Below, in pieces: positions 48,995 to 59,242 of a DNA stretch of 64,000 bases. The notes under the pieces are model-generated. The model worked only from the letters and a program-made list of their open reading frames with translations, did not search any database and was not told where the DNA came from. How positions within the stretch are numbered: position 1 is the first letter of the stretch; each line of letters begins with the position of its first letter. Origin of the DNA: Chrysopilus asiliformis (lineage: Eukaryota; Arthropoda; Insecta; Diptera; Rhagionidae). The stretch covers positions 102,622,784 through 102,686,783 of the forward strand of contig OZ035962.1 in the NCBI GenBank assembly GCA_964034945.1. Reading direction: 5' to 3'. The translations under genes were made by a program, and so were the position numbers.

Positions 48995-50377
48995 ATGACA
49001 GATAAAGACGCAAAAAAACGAGGGAATTGGTCTTCTGACGGAATGGCAGGTGCCTTACAGTCAATCCAAAGCGGCTTCTTATCTCAACGTGGAGCTTCTG
49101 TGAAATTCAAGATACCAAGGAGAACAATAAGGAACCACCTTAAACTTGGGAGTGCGAACAAAAAAATTGGCAGACCCGGAATATTTACGAAGGAGCAAGA
49201 AAAGGACCTTGTTAAAAGGATATGTCGCTTCGCTGAAGTGGGTATGCCTTTGACTCCTAAAATTTTGCGCTTTCACGCCTACAACTTTTGTGTGAAACAC
49301 AATATTCCGCATAACTTCAACCACAAAACTAATTTGGCCGGTAGGAATTCGTTTGAAAATTTCCTGAAGAGAAATCCGGAGTTAGCGCGCCGCAAGGCTC
49401 AAATCATGAATCCTGCTAGAGCTCAAAAATTAAATAAAAATATTGTTAGCAATCATTTCAACAGCTTGAAGAACTTAGTTATGAAACTTGGTATTCAGAA
49501 TTCACCGCAGTGCATCTATAACATGCACCAAAAAGGCTGCCGTATTTGCCTGCATCACCAGCAAACCGTCCTAACTTTGAAAGGCTCGAAGAGGGTAAAA
49601 CAAATTTCGAACGAGCACGCAGAAAGTGTTACTGTCGTTGGTTGTGTAAATGCCATAGGATCTGTGATTCCGCCAATGATTCTATTCAAAGGAAAAAGAT
49701 ATAAGCCCGAGTTTACAGACAACCTACCTGCCGGAACTGAAGTTCGGATGACGCCGAAGGGGTACATGACTCATGCAACGTTTGTGGAGTTCATAGTTCA
49801 CCTTGGAAAATATAAAAGTCCGGGTCCATGTCTTCTTGTGTTCGATGGAGCTAAGAGCCATCTCGACTACAGTATTGTGGAAGATGCAGAAAACCAAGGA
49901 ATAACGCTTTACTGCCTTCCATCGAACACAACTCACGAACTTCAGCCCTTAGATAAGGCGTTCTACCGTTCGTTTGAGTACCACTGGGATCAAGAGCTGC
50001 TGAAATACATAAATAAACATCCACAGCGAAATCTTAACAAAAGCAGCTTCAATGTGATATTTTCACAGGTGTGGGGAAAATGTATGACGATTGATAATAT
50101 CGTCAGTGGATTTCGGGCGACAGGAATATATCCCTTTGACTCCGATATTTTACCAGACGATGCTTTTGCGCCATCGGTACTCACTGAGATACCAAATGCG
50201 TTGTTGGACGATAATGTGCCTGTTTCGACACTAACTCCTACTCCACAACAAGGATTTTCTGGACATTTCGACAATTGGAGTTCCGAAGACGATGTACCGC
50301 TTTCTCAAATAAATTTATTAATTGACATTAGTCAAACCGTCGAGGGCAAAAGTGGTGCGCCCTGCAAGCTTAAATAG
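48995..50377 (+). CDS. pogo/jerky-type transposase, open but missing first catalytic Asp
   Basis: A 460-residue frame from ATG 48995, chosen because it follows an acceptor-like TTTCTTAG and excludes nine hydrophobic residues added by an in-frame ATG at 48968. Residues 8-55 form a pipsqueak-type helix-turn-helix (GALQSIQSG, VPR-like IPRRTIRNHL). A CENP-B-type second DNA-binding domain follows (residues 60-140). The DDE domain has the second and third Asp at residues 284 (FDGAKSH) and 320 (LQPLDKAFY), 35 residues apart. The first should lie in YNMDEKG, but the sequence reads YNMHQKG (residues 175-181; codons CAC CAA at 49526-49531): both GAC and GAA changed by a single G-to-C. Catalysis is therefore unlikely although the frame is open. 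The last residues (GKSGAPCKLK) fall in a perfect palindrome and may not be original. Confidence 0.92.
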   Translation: MTDKDAKKRGNWSSDGMAGALQSIQSGFLSQRGASVKFKIPRRTIRNHLKLGSANKKIGRPGIFTKEQEKDLVKRICRFAEVGMPLTPKILRFHAYNFCVKHNIPHNFNHKTNLAGRNSFENFLKRNPELARRKAQIMNPARAQKLNKNIVSNHFNSLKNLVMKLGIQNSPQCIYNMHQKGCRICLHHQQTVLTLKGSKRVKQISNEHAESVTVVGCVNAIGSVIPPMILFKGKRYKPEFTDNLPAGTEVRMTPKGYMTHATFVEFIVHLGKYKSPGPCLLVFDGAKSHLDYSIVEDAENQGITLYCLPSNTTHELQPLDKAFYRSFEYHWDQELLKYINKHPQRNLNKSSFNVIFSQVWGKCMTIDNIVSGFRATGIYPFDSDILPDDAFAPSVLTEIPNALLDDNVPVSTLTPTPQQGFSGHFDNWSSEDDVPLSQINLLIDISQTVEGKSGAPCKLK

Positions 50378-50435
50378 TGACATTTTTGGTCAAAAATGTC
50401 ACTATTTAAGCTTGCAGGGCGCACCACTTTTGCCC
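50344..50435. repeat. perfect inverted repeat, 45-bp arms, 2-bp spacer
   Basis: From 'gggcaaaagtggtgcgccct' to its exact complement, centred on GT at 50389-50390; every one of the 45 base pairs matches. It covers the transposase stop codon (TAG at 50375-50377) and the start of its 3' UTR. As RNA it would be a long hairpin. Confidence 0.97.
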
Positions 50436-50450
50436 TATGTATTAGATAAT

Positions 50451-50457
50451 CAATAAA
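50451..50457 (+). promoter_or_regulatory. polyadenylation signal of the pogo transposase
   Basis: CAATAAAA lies about 75 bases after the stop codon, past the palindrome. Confidence 0.55.
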
Positions 50458-50751
50458 ATTGATATTTTCTTAACTAAATTTGTGTTATTTGTACTTTCGA
50501 CGTGTGGGCCTTGTTGAGTGCACATTTGGGCCTTATTAAATGCACGTGTTTCTAATTAGGCCCAGAGCACATATATTTTATTTTGATAGAAAAAACATAG
50601 AACCCACTATATTTGACCGGATCAAAAGGTAAGTATGTTAGCTAAATGTATAACGAAGGATATTAAGTTGATTGGAACCACGAATTCCAAGAAACCTATA
50701 GGTTATGAACCGATATAAATTAGGTGGGCCTTATTCCCCCCACTTACCTTA

Positions 50752-51600
50752 TATTCATCAAAGTTTGTTTCAAAAAAGATTCCCATAAAAGATAAAACGA
50801 AAGAAAATGAAAGAGCTTAAATTTATATTCTTGTTAAGTCGAAAGACAAGATAAAAATATACTTCGGATAAAACAAGCAGAATTTGAAAAGTTAAATTGA
50901 ACTGAAAGTTTAATGAAAATGTTCAATCGATATAATCGAAGTTAAAGTTCCCTCGGTTCATTTCTTTGTTCGGTAACATTCCATTTCTTTTAGCTTGGCA
51001 AATAAGAAGAAAATGCCCCATAAGACAACTGCAATTTAAATTTTTCCTTATGGTGATGTTAGACTCACAGCAATTGCATTTGAATTGTTCTTTGGGTAGG
51101 ATTTAATAGTTTTGTTGTTTTAAAACTTGTTTGATGGTCCTATAAGAGCATACAGGCACAACTATTAATCGAATGCTGAAGATTTGTCTTTTATAATAAA
51201 TTGATTCAATAAAAGTTTTAAAAAATCTTTATTCGAAACTTTCTATGCTAATTTAGCAGTTTATATCGATTTAAGAATATGCAAAGAGATTAATGATTTG
51301 CCATTAAATTAATGGGTTTATACCAAAAAAAAACAATCATTGTTGGATTAAAAGTACAATTGAGTCTGCATTGTCAATTAATAAATTTTCTTCATTATCA
51401 ATTAATATACCAAAGGAACAAAAATCACGAAATGTGCGATTTTTTGAACAGAGTGAAATATTTTTGCATATAAATAAAGTGAAATATTTTTGCATACATG
51501 CGTCATTTGTAGTGCATCGTTGAATAAATGCGCCGCATACGGAAAAAAAGTTACTTCTGGCAACTCCCAGCCGAAGTAAAGTATTTTTTGCATATTTAAT
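50752..51600. other. unannotated AT-rich intergenic DNA
   Basis: No gene. A small direct repeat 'gtgaaatatttttgcata' at about 51451 and 51480. Confidence 0.4.
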
Positions 51601-51649
51601 TATTGTTTTTTCTAGTGTTTCTAGATTATAATAATAAATTGAAAAATCC

Positions 51650-52565
51650 GGTACGAAAATCTAGATTCCCGGACGCTGAACAACGTGCCTACATCCGGGA
51701 CTGTCTCGGCCATTGGTTGGTTGATTTGATAGGAGGGGGGCTCACCAGGGAACCCCACGCACGCAGGCCTCAAGTTGGGCCCATTGTACACCTCCAATGT
51801 CCCTCGCTGGAGCAGATTGAGCTCAAGTACGGTTGTTTAGCCATCCCGCCAGTGCTATATATTTCCGAATCGGCTCCCAGCCCTGAGTTCCTGCCTCATG
51901 AAGTTCCTCTAGAAAGGGATAGCCGAAGCATTTGACGCGAGTACGGGTTAAGGCTGGACAGTGACACAAGAAATGCTGCACCGTTTCCTGCTCTTCTCCG
52001 CAGCCCCTGCATTGTGGATTATTCACCAGCCTCATCTTGAAAGCGTGATCCTTCAGGAGGGAGTGCCCAGTTAGAATCCAAGTCGTTAGACGAAGGGGAT
52101 TCCGTTCCAGATTTAAGAGGCTCTTAGTAAGGTTTGCATTTAAGGCACCCCATAATTCCTTTGTTGTAGTGCCGATCTGACACATGGACCAAAGTTGTTG
52201 GTTCTCCTGATCCGCCCACTGCTTAAGTTGCAGTTTGAGGGTTTGAATCGGAAACCCAACAGAAATGGGTTGACTGTCCATACATGTACCCTTACGAGCA
52301 AGTTCATTTGCCTTCTCATTTCCAGGAATATTACTATGCCCAGGAACCCAAACTATTTTAAGGTGGTTGGTTTCGGAGAGTCTCTTTAGGTCTTCCTTAC
52401 ATGACTGCACAAGCTTAGATTTGGCAGTGTGTGAAGGAATCGCTTTGATGGCTGCTTGACTGTCTGAGCAGATGCATTTATCCTTTTCAGTCACTGCAAG
52501 GTCCAGCAGAAGCAGACTCTCTTTTTCGGCCATTACGGGGCATATGATCGTCTGGAATATTTTTA
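51650..52565 (-). mobile_element. 5'-truncated LINE (I/R1/LOA-type), 3' end
   Basis: Contains the RNase H and C-terminal zinc-knuckle part of ORF2 followed by a 3' UTR with 'acaatgggcccaacttgagg' (minus strand). The reverse transcriptase is absent, as expected for 5' truncation on insertion. The minus-strand frame continues upstream of ATG 52533 to about 52565 (KIFQTIICPVMAEKE), so the ATG is internal. The exact 3' end is unclear. Confidence 0.8.
51823..52533 (-). pseudogene. LINE ORF2 fragment: RNase H plus zinc knuckle
   Basis: 236 residues. RNase H motifs: CICSDSQAAIKAI (first Asp region) and WVPGHSNIPGNEKANELARK. In this last block many active relatives have Asp (KADELA) where this copy has Asn, so RNase H activity is doubtful. 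The C-terminus has CRGCGEEQETVQHFLCHC, a CCHC-type knuckle found at the end of ORF2 in the I/R1/LOA group. The frame is open to its stop, which suggests a fairly recent insertion, but the protein lacks reverse transcriptase and endonuclease. Confidence 0.88.
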
Positions 52566-52685
52566 TACGAGAATTGGTATCTTTGTCCCTGTTTTTATTT
52601 CTTTTCTATTTAAAACACAGCTTAATCCACTTAACTGGCTATAATGTTGATTTTTTTTACACAAAAACATTGAAAAACTGATGTA

Positions 52686-52990
52686 GAAAGTTGAAATTTG
52701 GTATGGAACAGACTTTTATCAAAAGACAAACCTTTTCCGCAAATGGGAAAAATTGAACTATCCCCTCCTTCTTCTCACAAGGTTAGGTTAGGTTAGGTTG
52801 GAGTGGCTGACAAAAAGGCACACTTAGGCCAGAAATGACCCATTGTTATACCACGCGAATCCTCTAACAAACAAAAAGAAAATATTTTTATAATTTTCTC
52901 GAAAACGGTTCGTTTGTACCATCATATGGTTTTATGGGACGATAATAGCCTTAGACAGCAGAAAACCGCGTCGGTAGAAGTCGTGTTAGG
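52686..52990. repeat. repeat family D copy carrying a LINE tail
   Basis: Blocks 'ttatcaaaagacaaaccttt' and 'ttttctcgaaaacggttcg' match other family D copies; it is interrupted at 52782-52868 by a LINE tail. Confidence 0.5.
52782..52868 (-). mobile_element. LINE 3' tail ending in CCTAA repeats
   Basis: Read on the minus strand it runs 'ggtataacaatgggtcattt', 'ctggcctaagtgtgcctttt', 'agccactccaacctaaccta' and ends in CCTAA units. This layout is the 3' terminus of LOA-like insect LINEs and resembles the 3' UTR at 51700-51790. The flanks share ACAA. These CCTAA units are a LINE tail, not a telomere. Confidence 0.7.
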
Positions 52991-54577
52991 GTGTCTTTAA
53001 AAATCTCGCATAGCTAAAACGCCCAACCTTGGAATTCTATATCTTTAAAACTACTCCTGGTTCTGAAAATACTACCCAAAAATTCGAAGAATATACTACT
53101 ATTGTAAATTAGAAAAAAAAACTTCTCTGGAAGAAAAATCAGCCCGTCAACAACGGATCCAAAAGGTATTCTTTGAATCTACTAAAGGGTCCAAAAAGAA
53201 GATATGAACTTATAATCATATAAAAAAATTTCCTTGTTACTTTGATTAACCTTAAGTAATGAATTAAGCATGATGAAAACAAACTCTGTTAACTAAACTT
53301 TCCTTAGCATCACGTTGGCGCTATATGAGTATAACTGAAGGGTCTGAGATTTCATATGAAATAATAATTTAATTTATGATAAGTTTCGAGTTATTTTTCA
53401 CACTTAACATGAATGAAATATAAAAAGTCCGTTAAGAAAAAGGAAAATTAAATACGGGGAAAATTTAATTTATTTACACCATTTGTGGTAGCTAAAAATT
53501 AGTACAGAGACATTACTTTCCATTATCATAAAGATCCTCCAACTAAAGGGAATGAATTCCAGCTAAAGACAAACAGCTTAAGTGGTTCATGGCTAAAACG
53601 GTTTGCATAAAGAAGATATTAAAAATTAAACCAAAATAAATACAAAAGTCTTTGCGCTTCCAAAAGTGTTGCCCGAATTTTAAATGTTTTGGAAAAATCA
53701 CAAAAGAAATGTTTTTTTTTTCTACGTGACAAATAGGCACAATGAAAAGTTTCAATCTTTGTGTTCTTTGGAGTTATTAATTTGCAAATACAAAAATAAA
53801 AGAGTGAAAATAATTTAATTTGGCGTCTTATGATATACCTTCAGTCAGTTACGCATTTACCTACGCCAAGGATTCTACCGAAAACTCACTTTTATAAGTG
53901 ATATCATGAACCTTTATGATGGAAATTCCATTATCAAGGTCAAAGTAATATAGATTCCTCCCCTGAGAATTCGCTTAAGACGTTGTTTGTTTTGAATAAA
54001 GTAGATGTTTTTCTCATTTCACCTTTGAACCTGACAGAACTACTTTCGTTTGAACAGACATGTCCTGAAAGGGTATACCATTTTTGATGCCATTATACAG
54101 TTTGGTGAATTTCCCTCTAAATATGCCACTTAAAACGCTAATAAACCATTGTTTTAGGGTACTAAGGCGTCGGATTAGATGTTGAACTCTTAAACATTCT
54201 CATGAATTTTCTTCAATGACTGACTAAAAGTTACCAGCACTGAAGAATTGTTGGAAAACTTAACGGTATGGGAGGGGGAAGCTCTGTTGACGTTGAAAAG
54301 TTCCAAAGGAGTTATTAAGAAGGATTCTAGTTATTCTTCAAGCTCAATTGAAATTTTATTTTATTTGTTCAGGCGATTGTTGTTAAGTGGGGCATAGTTG
54401 GAAGGATATTCTAGAAATTGTTTCGTTTAGTAGATATACGTTTTCGTAATATTTGTGCAAAATGACTATAAAGAATTATGTGAATATTCGTCAGTAACTT
54501 GTTAGACTAACCGCGCACCCTCTAAACTTAATTAATAAGCTCTAATTAAAACTTTCTGCTTTGTCTCGTTTTACAGG
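52991..54577. other. unannotated AT-rich intergenic DNA upstream of the receptor gene
   Basis: No coding feature or repeat is recognised; upstream exons or regulatory elements of the receptor gene may lie here. Confidence 0.4.
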
Positions 54578-54965
54578 AATACATCACCATCATCTATTGG
54601 GCTGGGGGAGTATGGAATTCGCAATAAGCTAAGGATATTTCAGTATCACCGTCACGTCATCGAGTCGAGTCGAGCAGGAGTGGAGTGGAGTAGAGTGGAG
54701 TGGAATGGTGGGGGCTGTCATAATGATGATAATGAAGATGTTCGTTAAATAGAAACATTTTTGTATCAAGTTGAGAACATCTGGCGCCCAACATAAATTT
54801 TCGGCGAAAAGAAAAATCCTATCCACAGAGAAACGGCAAACAGAGAAAAAAAAACAAAAATATTGCTAGTAAAATAAGCTAATATAAAGCTTTAGTATAT
54901 TTTGGTATACTTTGGCGTTATTTTTTCTCCAGTTTTTCGCGTTTTCCTTTGCTTTTTTTCGGCAG
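54578..54965 (+). other. mtt: possible 5' UTR exon and adjoining intron of the receptor gene
   Basis: A pyrimidine-rich acceptor ending in ACAG (54577) precedes 'gaatacatcaccatcatcta', and another strong acceptor (CTTTTTTTCGGCAG, ending 54965) lies 10 bases before the start codon. Between them are a GAGTC/GGAGT simple repeat (54656-54705) and a TGATGA-rich stretch. No strong donor is obvious before 54965, so whether this is one or two exons is unclear. Confidence 0.35.
54656..54705 (+). repeat. GAGTC/GGAGT simple repeat
   Basis: 'gagtcgagtcgagcaggag' followed by GGAGT units, imperfect, about 50 bp, just upstream of the receptor coding exon. Confidence 0.85.
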
Positions 54966-54975
54966 ATTGATTGAA

Positions 54976-56170
54976 ATGGGAAACCTTTTACATCTTTTTA
55001 TAACATACCTGACGATCAGTTTGAAAGGGATTCCAGTATTTTCAGCCGAAGACAGCGATGATGTTTTCATCACGCCAACAGCCACTAATAACCATGATGA
55101 TGATGTTGTTTATATCACAAGCAATACATCTACACCAATGGTATCTGATGGCCAGTATATTTCATCATACTCTGGAACTCAGCATTCGTCCATTGTTATG
55201 CTGTCAACAATACCGTCGGAATATTTCGATGAGACATCGACGACGACCACATTTAGTGAGACGGATGGCGATACATATTCACAAAGTAGTTTTGATCCTG
55301 TGACATCGGCTTTTTATGATTCGGGGTCTGCAGGCCATATTGACAAAGGAATCGATAATAGTGTCATCAGTAACACGACAGGCACCAATGGCCAAATCAA
55401 TTCCGCTTTTAAGATTGGAAATACTGCCGAAACGAATTCGAATCGAATGGACAAAAAAGGAATTTTCAATGGGAGTTCTATTTCTGAACGAATGATAAAA
55501 GGAGCATCTTTGGAGACATCCCGAACATCAACCACCACTCAACCATCAATACCCACGTCATCGTGGCTACAAACTCAGTCTAGTCGTCCTGCAGGTTCCG
55601 AACATATCGCAAGCACTCTAGGAGCGACAAAAAGGACATCGCCCTCGACTAGCACATCAGAAAAACTATCAACTTTTACGAAGGCCGCCACAACTACAAC
55701 GACAACTCGCCCAGTATTAGTGACAAAACCCGCATTGTTGTCATCATCATCATCGAATGTGTCATCGACCAGAATGGAAAGGACGACAACTTCACCAACC
55801 AATGGACAAATAAGTGGTACCATAAATAATACGATTAGAACGATAATGCTGTCCAATGATAGCACGGTGGTATCAAACGATTCAATATGGATGCATATAA
55901 ATAACACGGTATGGCCAGTTAAGCATGCATCTGTTGTCGACGGTGATGTCGTCCTTGGTGGGCTAATGATGGTACATTCCCGTGAAGATACGATTACATG
56001 TGGCCCAATTATGCCCCAGGGTGGCATACAAGCACTCGAAGCTATGCTGTACACTCTCGATCGAATCAATGCAAATCAATTGCTGCCAAATGTTACACTC
56101 GGTGCACATATACTTGATGACTGTGATAAAGACACCTATGGACTTGAAATGGCTGTCGATTTTATTAAAG
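54976..56170 (+). CDS. mtt: metabotropic glutamate receptor-like protein, first coding exon (mangetout/DmXR type)
   Basis: Class C G-protein-coupled receptor. ATG 54976 (GAAATGG) follows a splice acceptor; the exon ends at 56170 before GTAAGT in phase 1, giving 398 residues. Residues 1-24 look like a signal peptide (LLHLFITYLTISL core, FSA cleavage area). Residues about 25-319 are Ser/Thr/Asn-rich, acidic then basic, with several N-glycosylation sites and no domain. Residues 320-398 begin the ligand-binding Venus flytrap domain: DVVLGGLMMVH, CGPIMPQGG, EAMLYTLDRIN and HILDDCDKDTYGLEM. Cys342 and Cys383 match the conserved disulfide pair of this family. The DDCDKDTYGLEMAVDFIKG block fits mangetout rather than classical mGluR, which has DTCSRDTYAL. 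The remaining domains and seven helices lie outside the window. Confidence 0.82.
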
Positions 56171-57695
56171 GTAAGTGTTGTTTACTAGATCTTAATCATT
56201 TTATGGCAGTTTGCTTTTACTTATCATAGTTTCAATTGGTATTTAATGTATTCTGAGGATTTTGATGGAACTAAAATTTACTTTAACCATTCCCTGTAGA
56301 CTCTACTCTACAATCTCCTAAGCTATATAGGTTTCGCATCTAGCTTAAATTGTGAGGTTAGAAAAAAGCAAAAAATTATTTGTTCAACTGACAACTTGCC
56401 TTTCGGGAAATTTATTTAAAAAACAGGTCATAGGATTTAAAAATGCACTATTTAATTCCCAGAGTGCAACGGTGATGATTTCTGGTAAATTTGAGAAACA
56501 AAGAAGATTCTTTTGCGATAAAAGAAAATCTTCTGGTTTATACAAACTTTACATCTTCTTTGAATATCTCGAAACTTAGGGTTTATTGTCAATATTTGCT
56601 TTTATCGAAACGAATTTTCTATTCATTTCTCCTGGCGACCGATTGAATATTTTGAAATTTTAATTAAATTGAAACAAAGAGAGGGAAAATTGTAAAGAAA
56701 GCGTCAGTCAAGTTTTGGCCCGAAGTTGCATCTTCTCAATAATTTACACAGACTTTGAAAGCTTTTAGTACCTACTATTTGCTCCAACGAAACTTAGCAA
56801 CTTATTTTCGACTTAAATTATTTAAGTCGCAGAACTTCTACGGTTTAAGTAGGCTAATAACAACTATGTTTTAAGAATAGTACAAACAAACGGGCCTTTA
56901 AAAATTAGCAAAACTAAAATGTGAATCAAGTCATCACAATGCAACTGTTAAACCTCTTCACCACTCAGGAATCATACTGAGGTGAATTTTTTGTTACTTT
57001 TTTTTGTTAAGAATAGCAAATGGCTCCTCAGTGACAAACAAGTCACAACACTCTACACCAGATGCTCTTTTCCCAGTAAATTCCCCAGCGAAACAGTAAA
57101 TATTCTTTTTTTTACTGTTTTCCCGGTAAAATTTACTGAACGACAGTAAAATTTACTAAAACACTGTAAATTTTACTGATAATACAGTAAATTTTTACTG
57201 CGGAAGTACTGATTTCGTCCCAGTACTTTATATTTTTCCAGTTTTCTAAAATAAATCTACCTGATTTTGACACTAGAGTTTCACCGCGGTAAATTTGTTA
57301 CCGCTTCATCCCAGGAAAGATCATTCACGTTTAGAATCCATTTCTCAATTGACTTCCTAGGCCTCGCGGTAAGTGAAGTTCTATGTGGCGATAACCCCTT
57401 TCAAAAGCAAAAGCCGCGTCAAAATCGGATAAGGTTTACTAGTAGAAGTCGATCTTAAAAATTTTGTTACATGCATACATACGAAGGAACACACACACAT
57501 TTACATACATCTTGCGGACTTATCGAACTAAGTCGATGGGTATATGTCCCGGGGATGTGCGGCGCTCCGTTATGATTTCGGTTTTGGAAGTGATTTTAAT
57601 ACCTTTCTTATATGTACGAAATGTAAGAAAGGTAAAAATCCATGTAAACCACCGGCCAATATTACACTTTTATTTTTCCTTCCCCTTTTATAATT
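56171..57695 (+). other. receptor intron, 5' part
   Basis: Begins with donor GTAAGT at 56171. The intron has no acceptor with matching coding sequence before the window ends, so it is at least 7.8 kb. Around 57060-57215 there are repeated 'acagtaaattttact' units; otherwise nothing is recognisable. Confidence 0.6.
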
Positions 57696-57830
57696 TACTA
57701 GCAGACCCTTCGTTGCCAGCTTAAAGTATTTTGTATAAATTTTAGAATGCCAAAAAACCACAAATAACTTTAAAACTTTTGGGGAAAAACTTTATCCTTA
57801 CAGGACCTTCCGTTTAGAATTTTTTATACC
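57696..57830 (-). repeat. repeat family C, partial copy
   Basis: 'agcagacccttcgttgccag' and 'atccttacaggaccttccgt' match blocks at 30905-31020 and 58790; it lies directly beside a family A copy. Confidence 0.5.
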
Positions 57831-58699
57831 CGTATGGTGAAACCGAAGGGTATATTAACTTTGCCTTACCGTTTGTAACGCCAAGATCCCGTCATCGCAC
57901 AAAAAAATGAATTACACCAGTGTGTTTAGAACATAGATATACTAGATCGCTCGATTTGCTGTCTCAAATAGTCCCATTTCAATACAGTTCAGTGTATCAA
58001 AACGACTCAAGTAAGAGCAAGATAACCGTATGAAAATAAATATAGCCGTCTCGTTAAAACCGTGAGTTGTCAAAGGAAAATAGACTTTCGGAATGGTGTT
58101 GGCGCCTAAAGTTCGCTTTTGAACTTGTGAAATTTGAATTTCGCGGCAAACGAAATTTGAATTTCAGTGAATGCGTTCAAGTACGATAAAGATGGAAATA
58201 CTTTTGGGACCATTTTTCAGCAGAGCTTTGTATGGTGACAGTTGTTCTATGCTATATAGTTCTGTGGTTTAGAATGATAAAAATAATTAGTTTTTGCATG
58301 TCCGTCTGTCTGTCCGTCTGTGGCGCGGATTGCGGGCGCCCGGATTGAGCTAGCGACTTGAAATTTTGCGCAGATCCGTTTTTCGTAAAATGCAAGGCTA
58401 AGTTCGTTCAAGGGCAAAAATGGACCATTAGGGGGGTACCCCCCCCTACGAACGAAAACGTTTTTTGTAAATATCGCAAAAACGGTGCATCTCATCAAAA
58501 AAGTCCAAGAACAAAAGTTATTTAGGATATGATTCCACATAAAACTTCCATACATCAAAATCCGATTGGAACAAGTTTTAAAAAAATCTTATTGGAAAAT
58601 TTGAATTCAAATGAAATTTTGATACGCGCCGTTCAATTAAATCACCATACGGGTTTTCAATAATTGCCAGATTGGCAATTATAGCTTTTGTTATGTTTT
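57829..58699 (-). repeat. repeat family A copy, split by an insertion
   Basis: Left part 57829-57930 ('tttttatacccgtatggtga' to 'cagtgtgtttaga'); right part 58267-58699. Interrupted at 57931-58266. The (GACA/GACG)n tract is very short here (58302-58322). Confidence 0.85.
57931..58266. mobile_element. 336-bp insertion with 7-bp direct repeat
   Basis: Comparison with uninterrupted family A copies shows this segment is extra. It is flanked by GTTTAGA at 57924-57930 and 58267-58273. The ends ('acatagatatactag' and, inverted, 'cacagaactatatag') are weakly inverted-repeat. The interior contains 'cgaaatttgaatttc' motifs twice. Class unknown; possibly hAT- or P-like. Confidence 0.6.
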
Positions 58700-58960
58700 A
58701 AATCTAACACCAGATTCGCGATCAGCGACCCCGGAAACCCCATAATGCCGATTTTTCCGGGAAAAAGGACATTTGTGTTATCTTTACAGGACTTTCCGTT
58801 TAGAATTTTAAAATTCCAGCATCCAACTCGTTGACCACGAAAACCCCCTAGAGCCAGTTTTTCGGAAACAAAATTAGAAAAAGGACATTTCCGTTATTCT
58901 TACACGACCTTCTGCTTCGAATTTCAAATATCTAACATAGCTAAAAACTTGCTCCTGGCA
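58700..58960 (-). repeat. repeat family C copy
   Basis: 'accagattcgcgatcagcga' and 'ttacaggactttccgtttag' blocks, shared with 11440-11490 and 31040-31060. Confidence 0.6.
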
Positions 58961-59242
58961 GATCATTTTGCAAAAAACCGCGCAAAAATCGGTCCAGTAG
59001 TTTTTGAGTTTTGTGATCTCAAACAAGCCAACAAACCCATTTTTATCTAGTTTTAGCTCCACAATCTGACGGTAATCATTTTTCTTCCACGGTCCCCACC
59101 AGAAGAACACATAAGTTGTCCCTTGAAACATTGTTAAATGCCACTTAAGGTTTCAATACAGTATTAAAGTGAATGATCACCGGAAGATTTTATTTCTGAA
59201 CTGAGGTATTGATTTGCTTTATATACCTACTTATTATAATTA

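Larger units (their letters stand above)
48530..50749 (+). mobile_element. pogo-like DNA transposon, full length (2220 bp)
   Basis: Flanked by TA at 48528-48529 and 50750-50751. Terminal inverted repeats of about 27 bp: 'aggtaggtggggg' and 'aataaggcccacc' on the left, with two mismatches on the right. The motif AATAAGGCCC recurs inside both ends (about 48568, 48916 and, inverted, 48942; then about 50504, 50527 and 50561 at the right), a plausible array of transposase-binding sites. One long transposase frame is present. The well-matched ends and open frame suggest a fairly young insertion. Confidence 0.95.

Noticed and set aside
52782..52803. TTAGG-like units suggesting an interstitial telomere repeat
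   Set aside because: The units are the terminal tail of a LINE 3' end, with LINE 3' UTR sequence next to them.
55575..56069. 164-codon minus-strand ORF
   Set aside because: It is antisense to the receptor exon; its Val/Asp runs mirror the Thr/Ser codons of the real gene.
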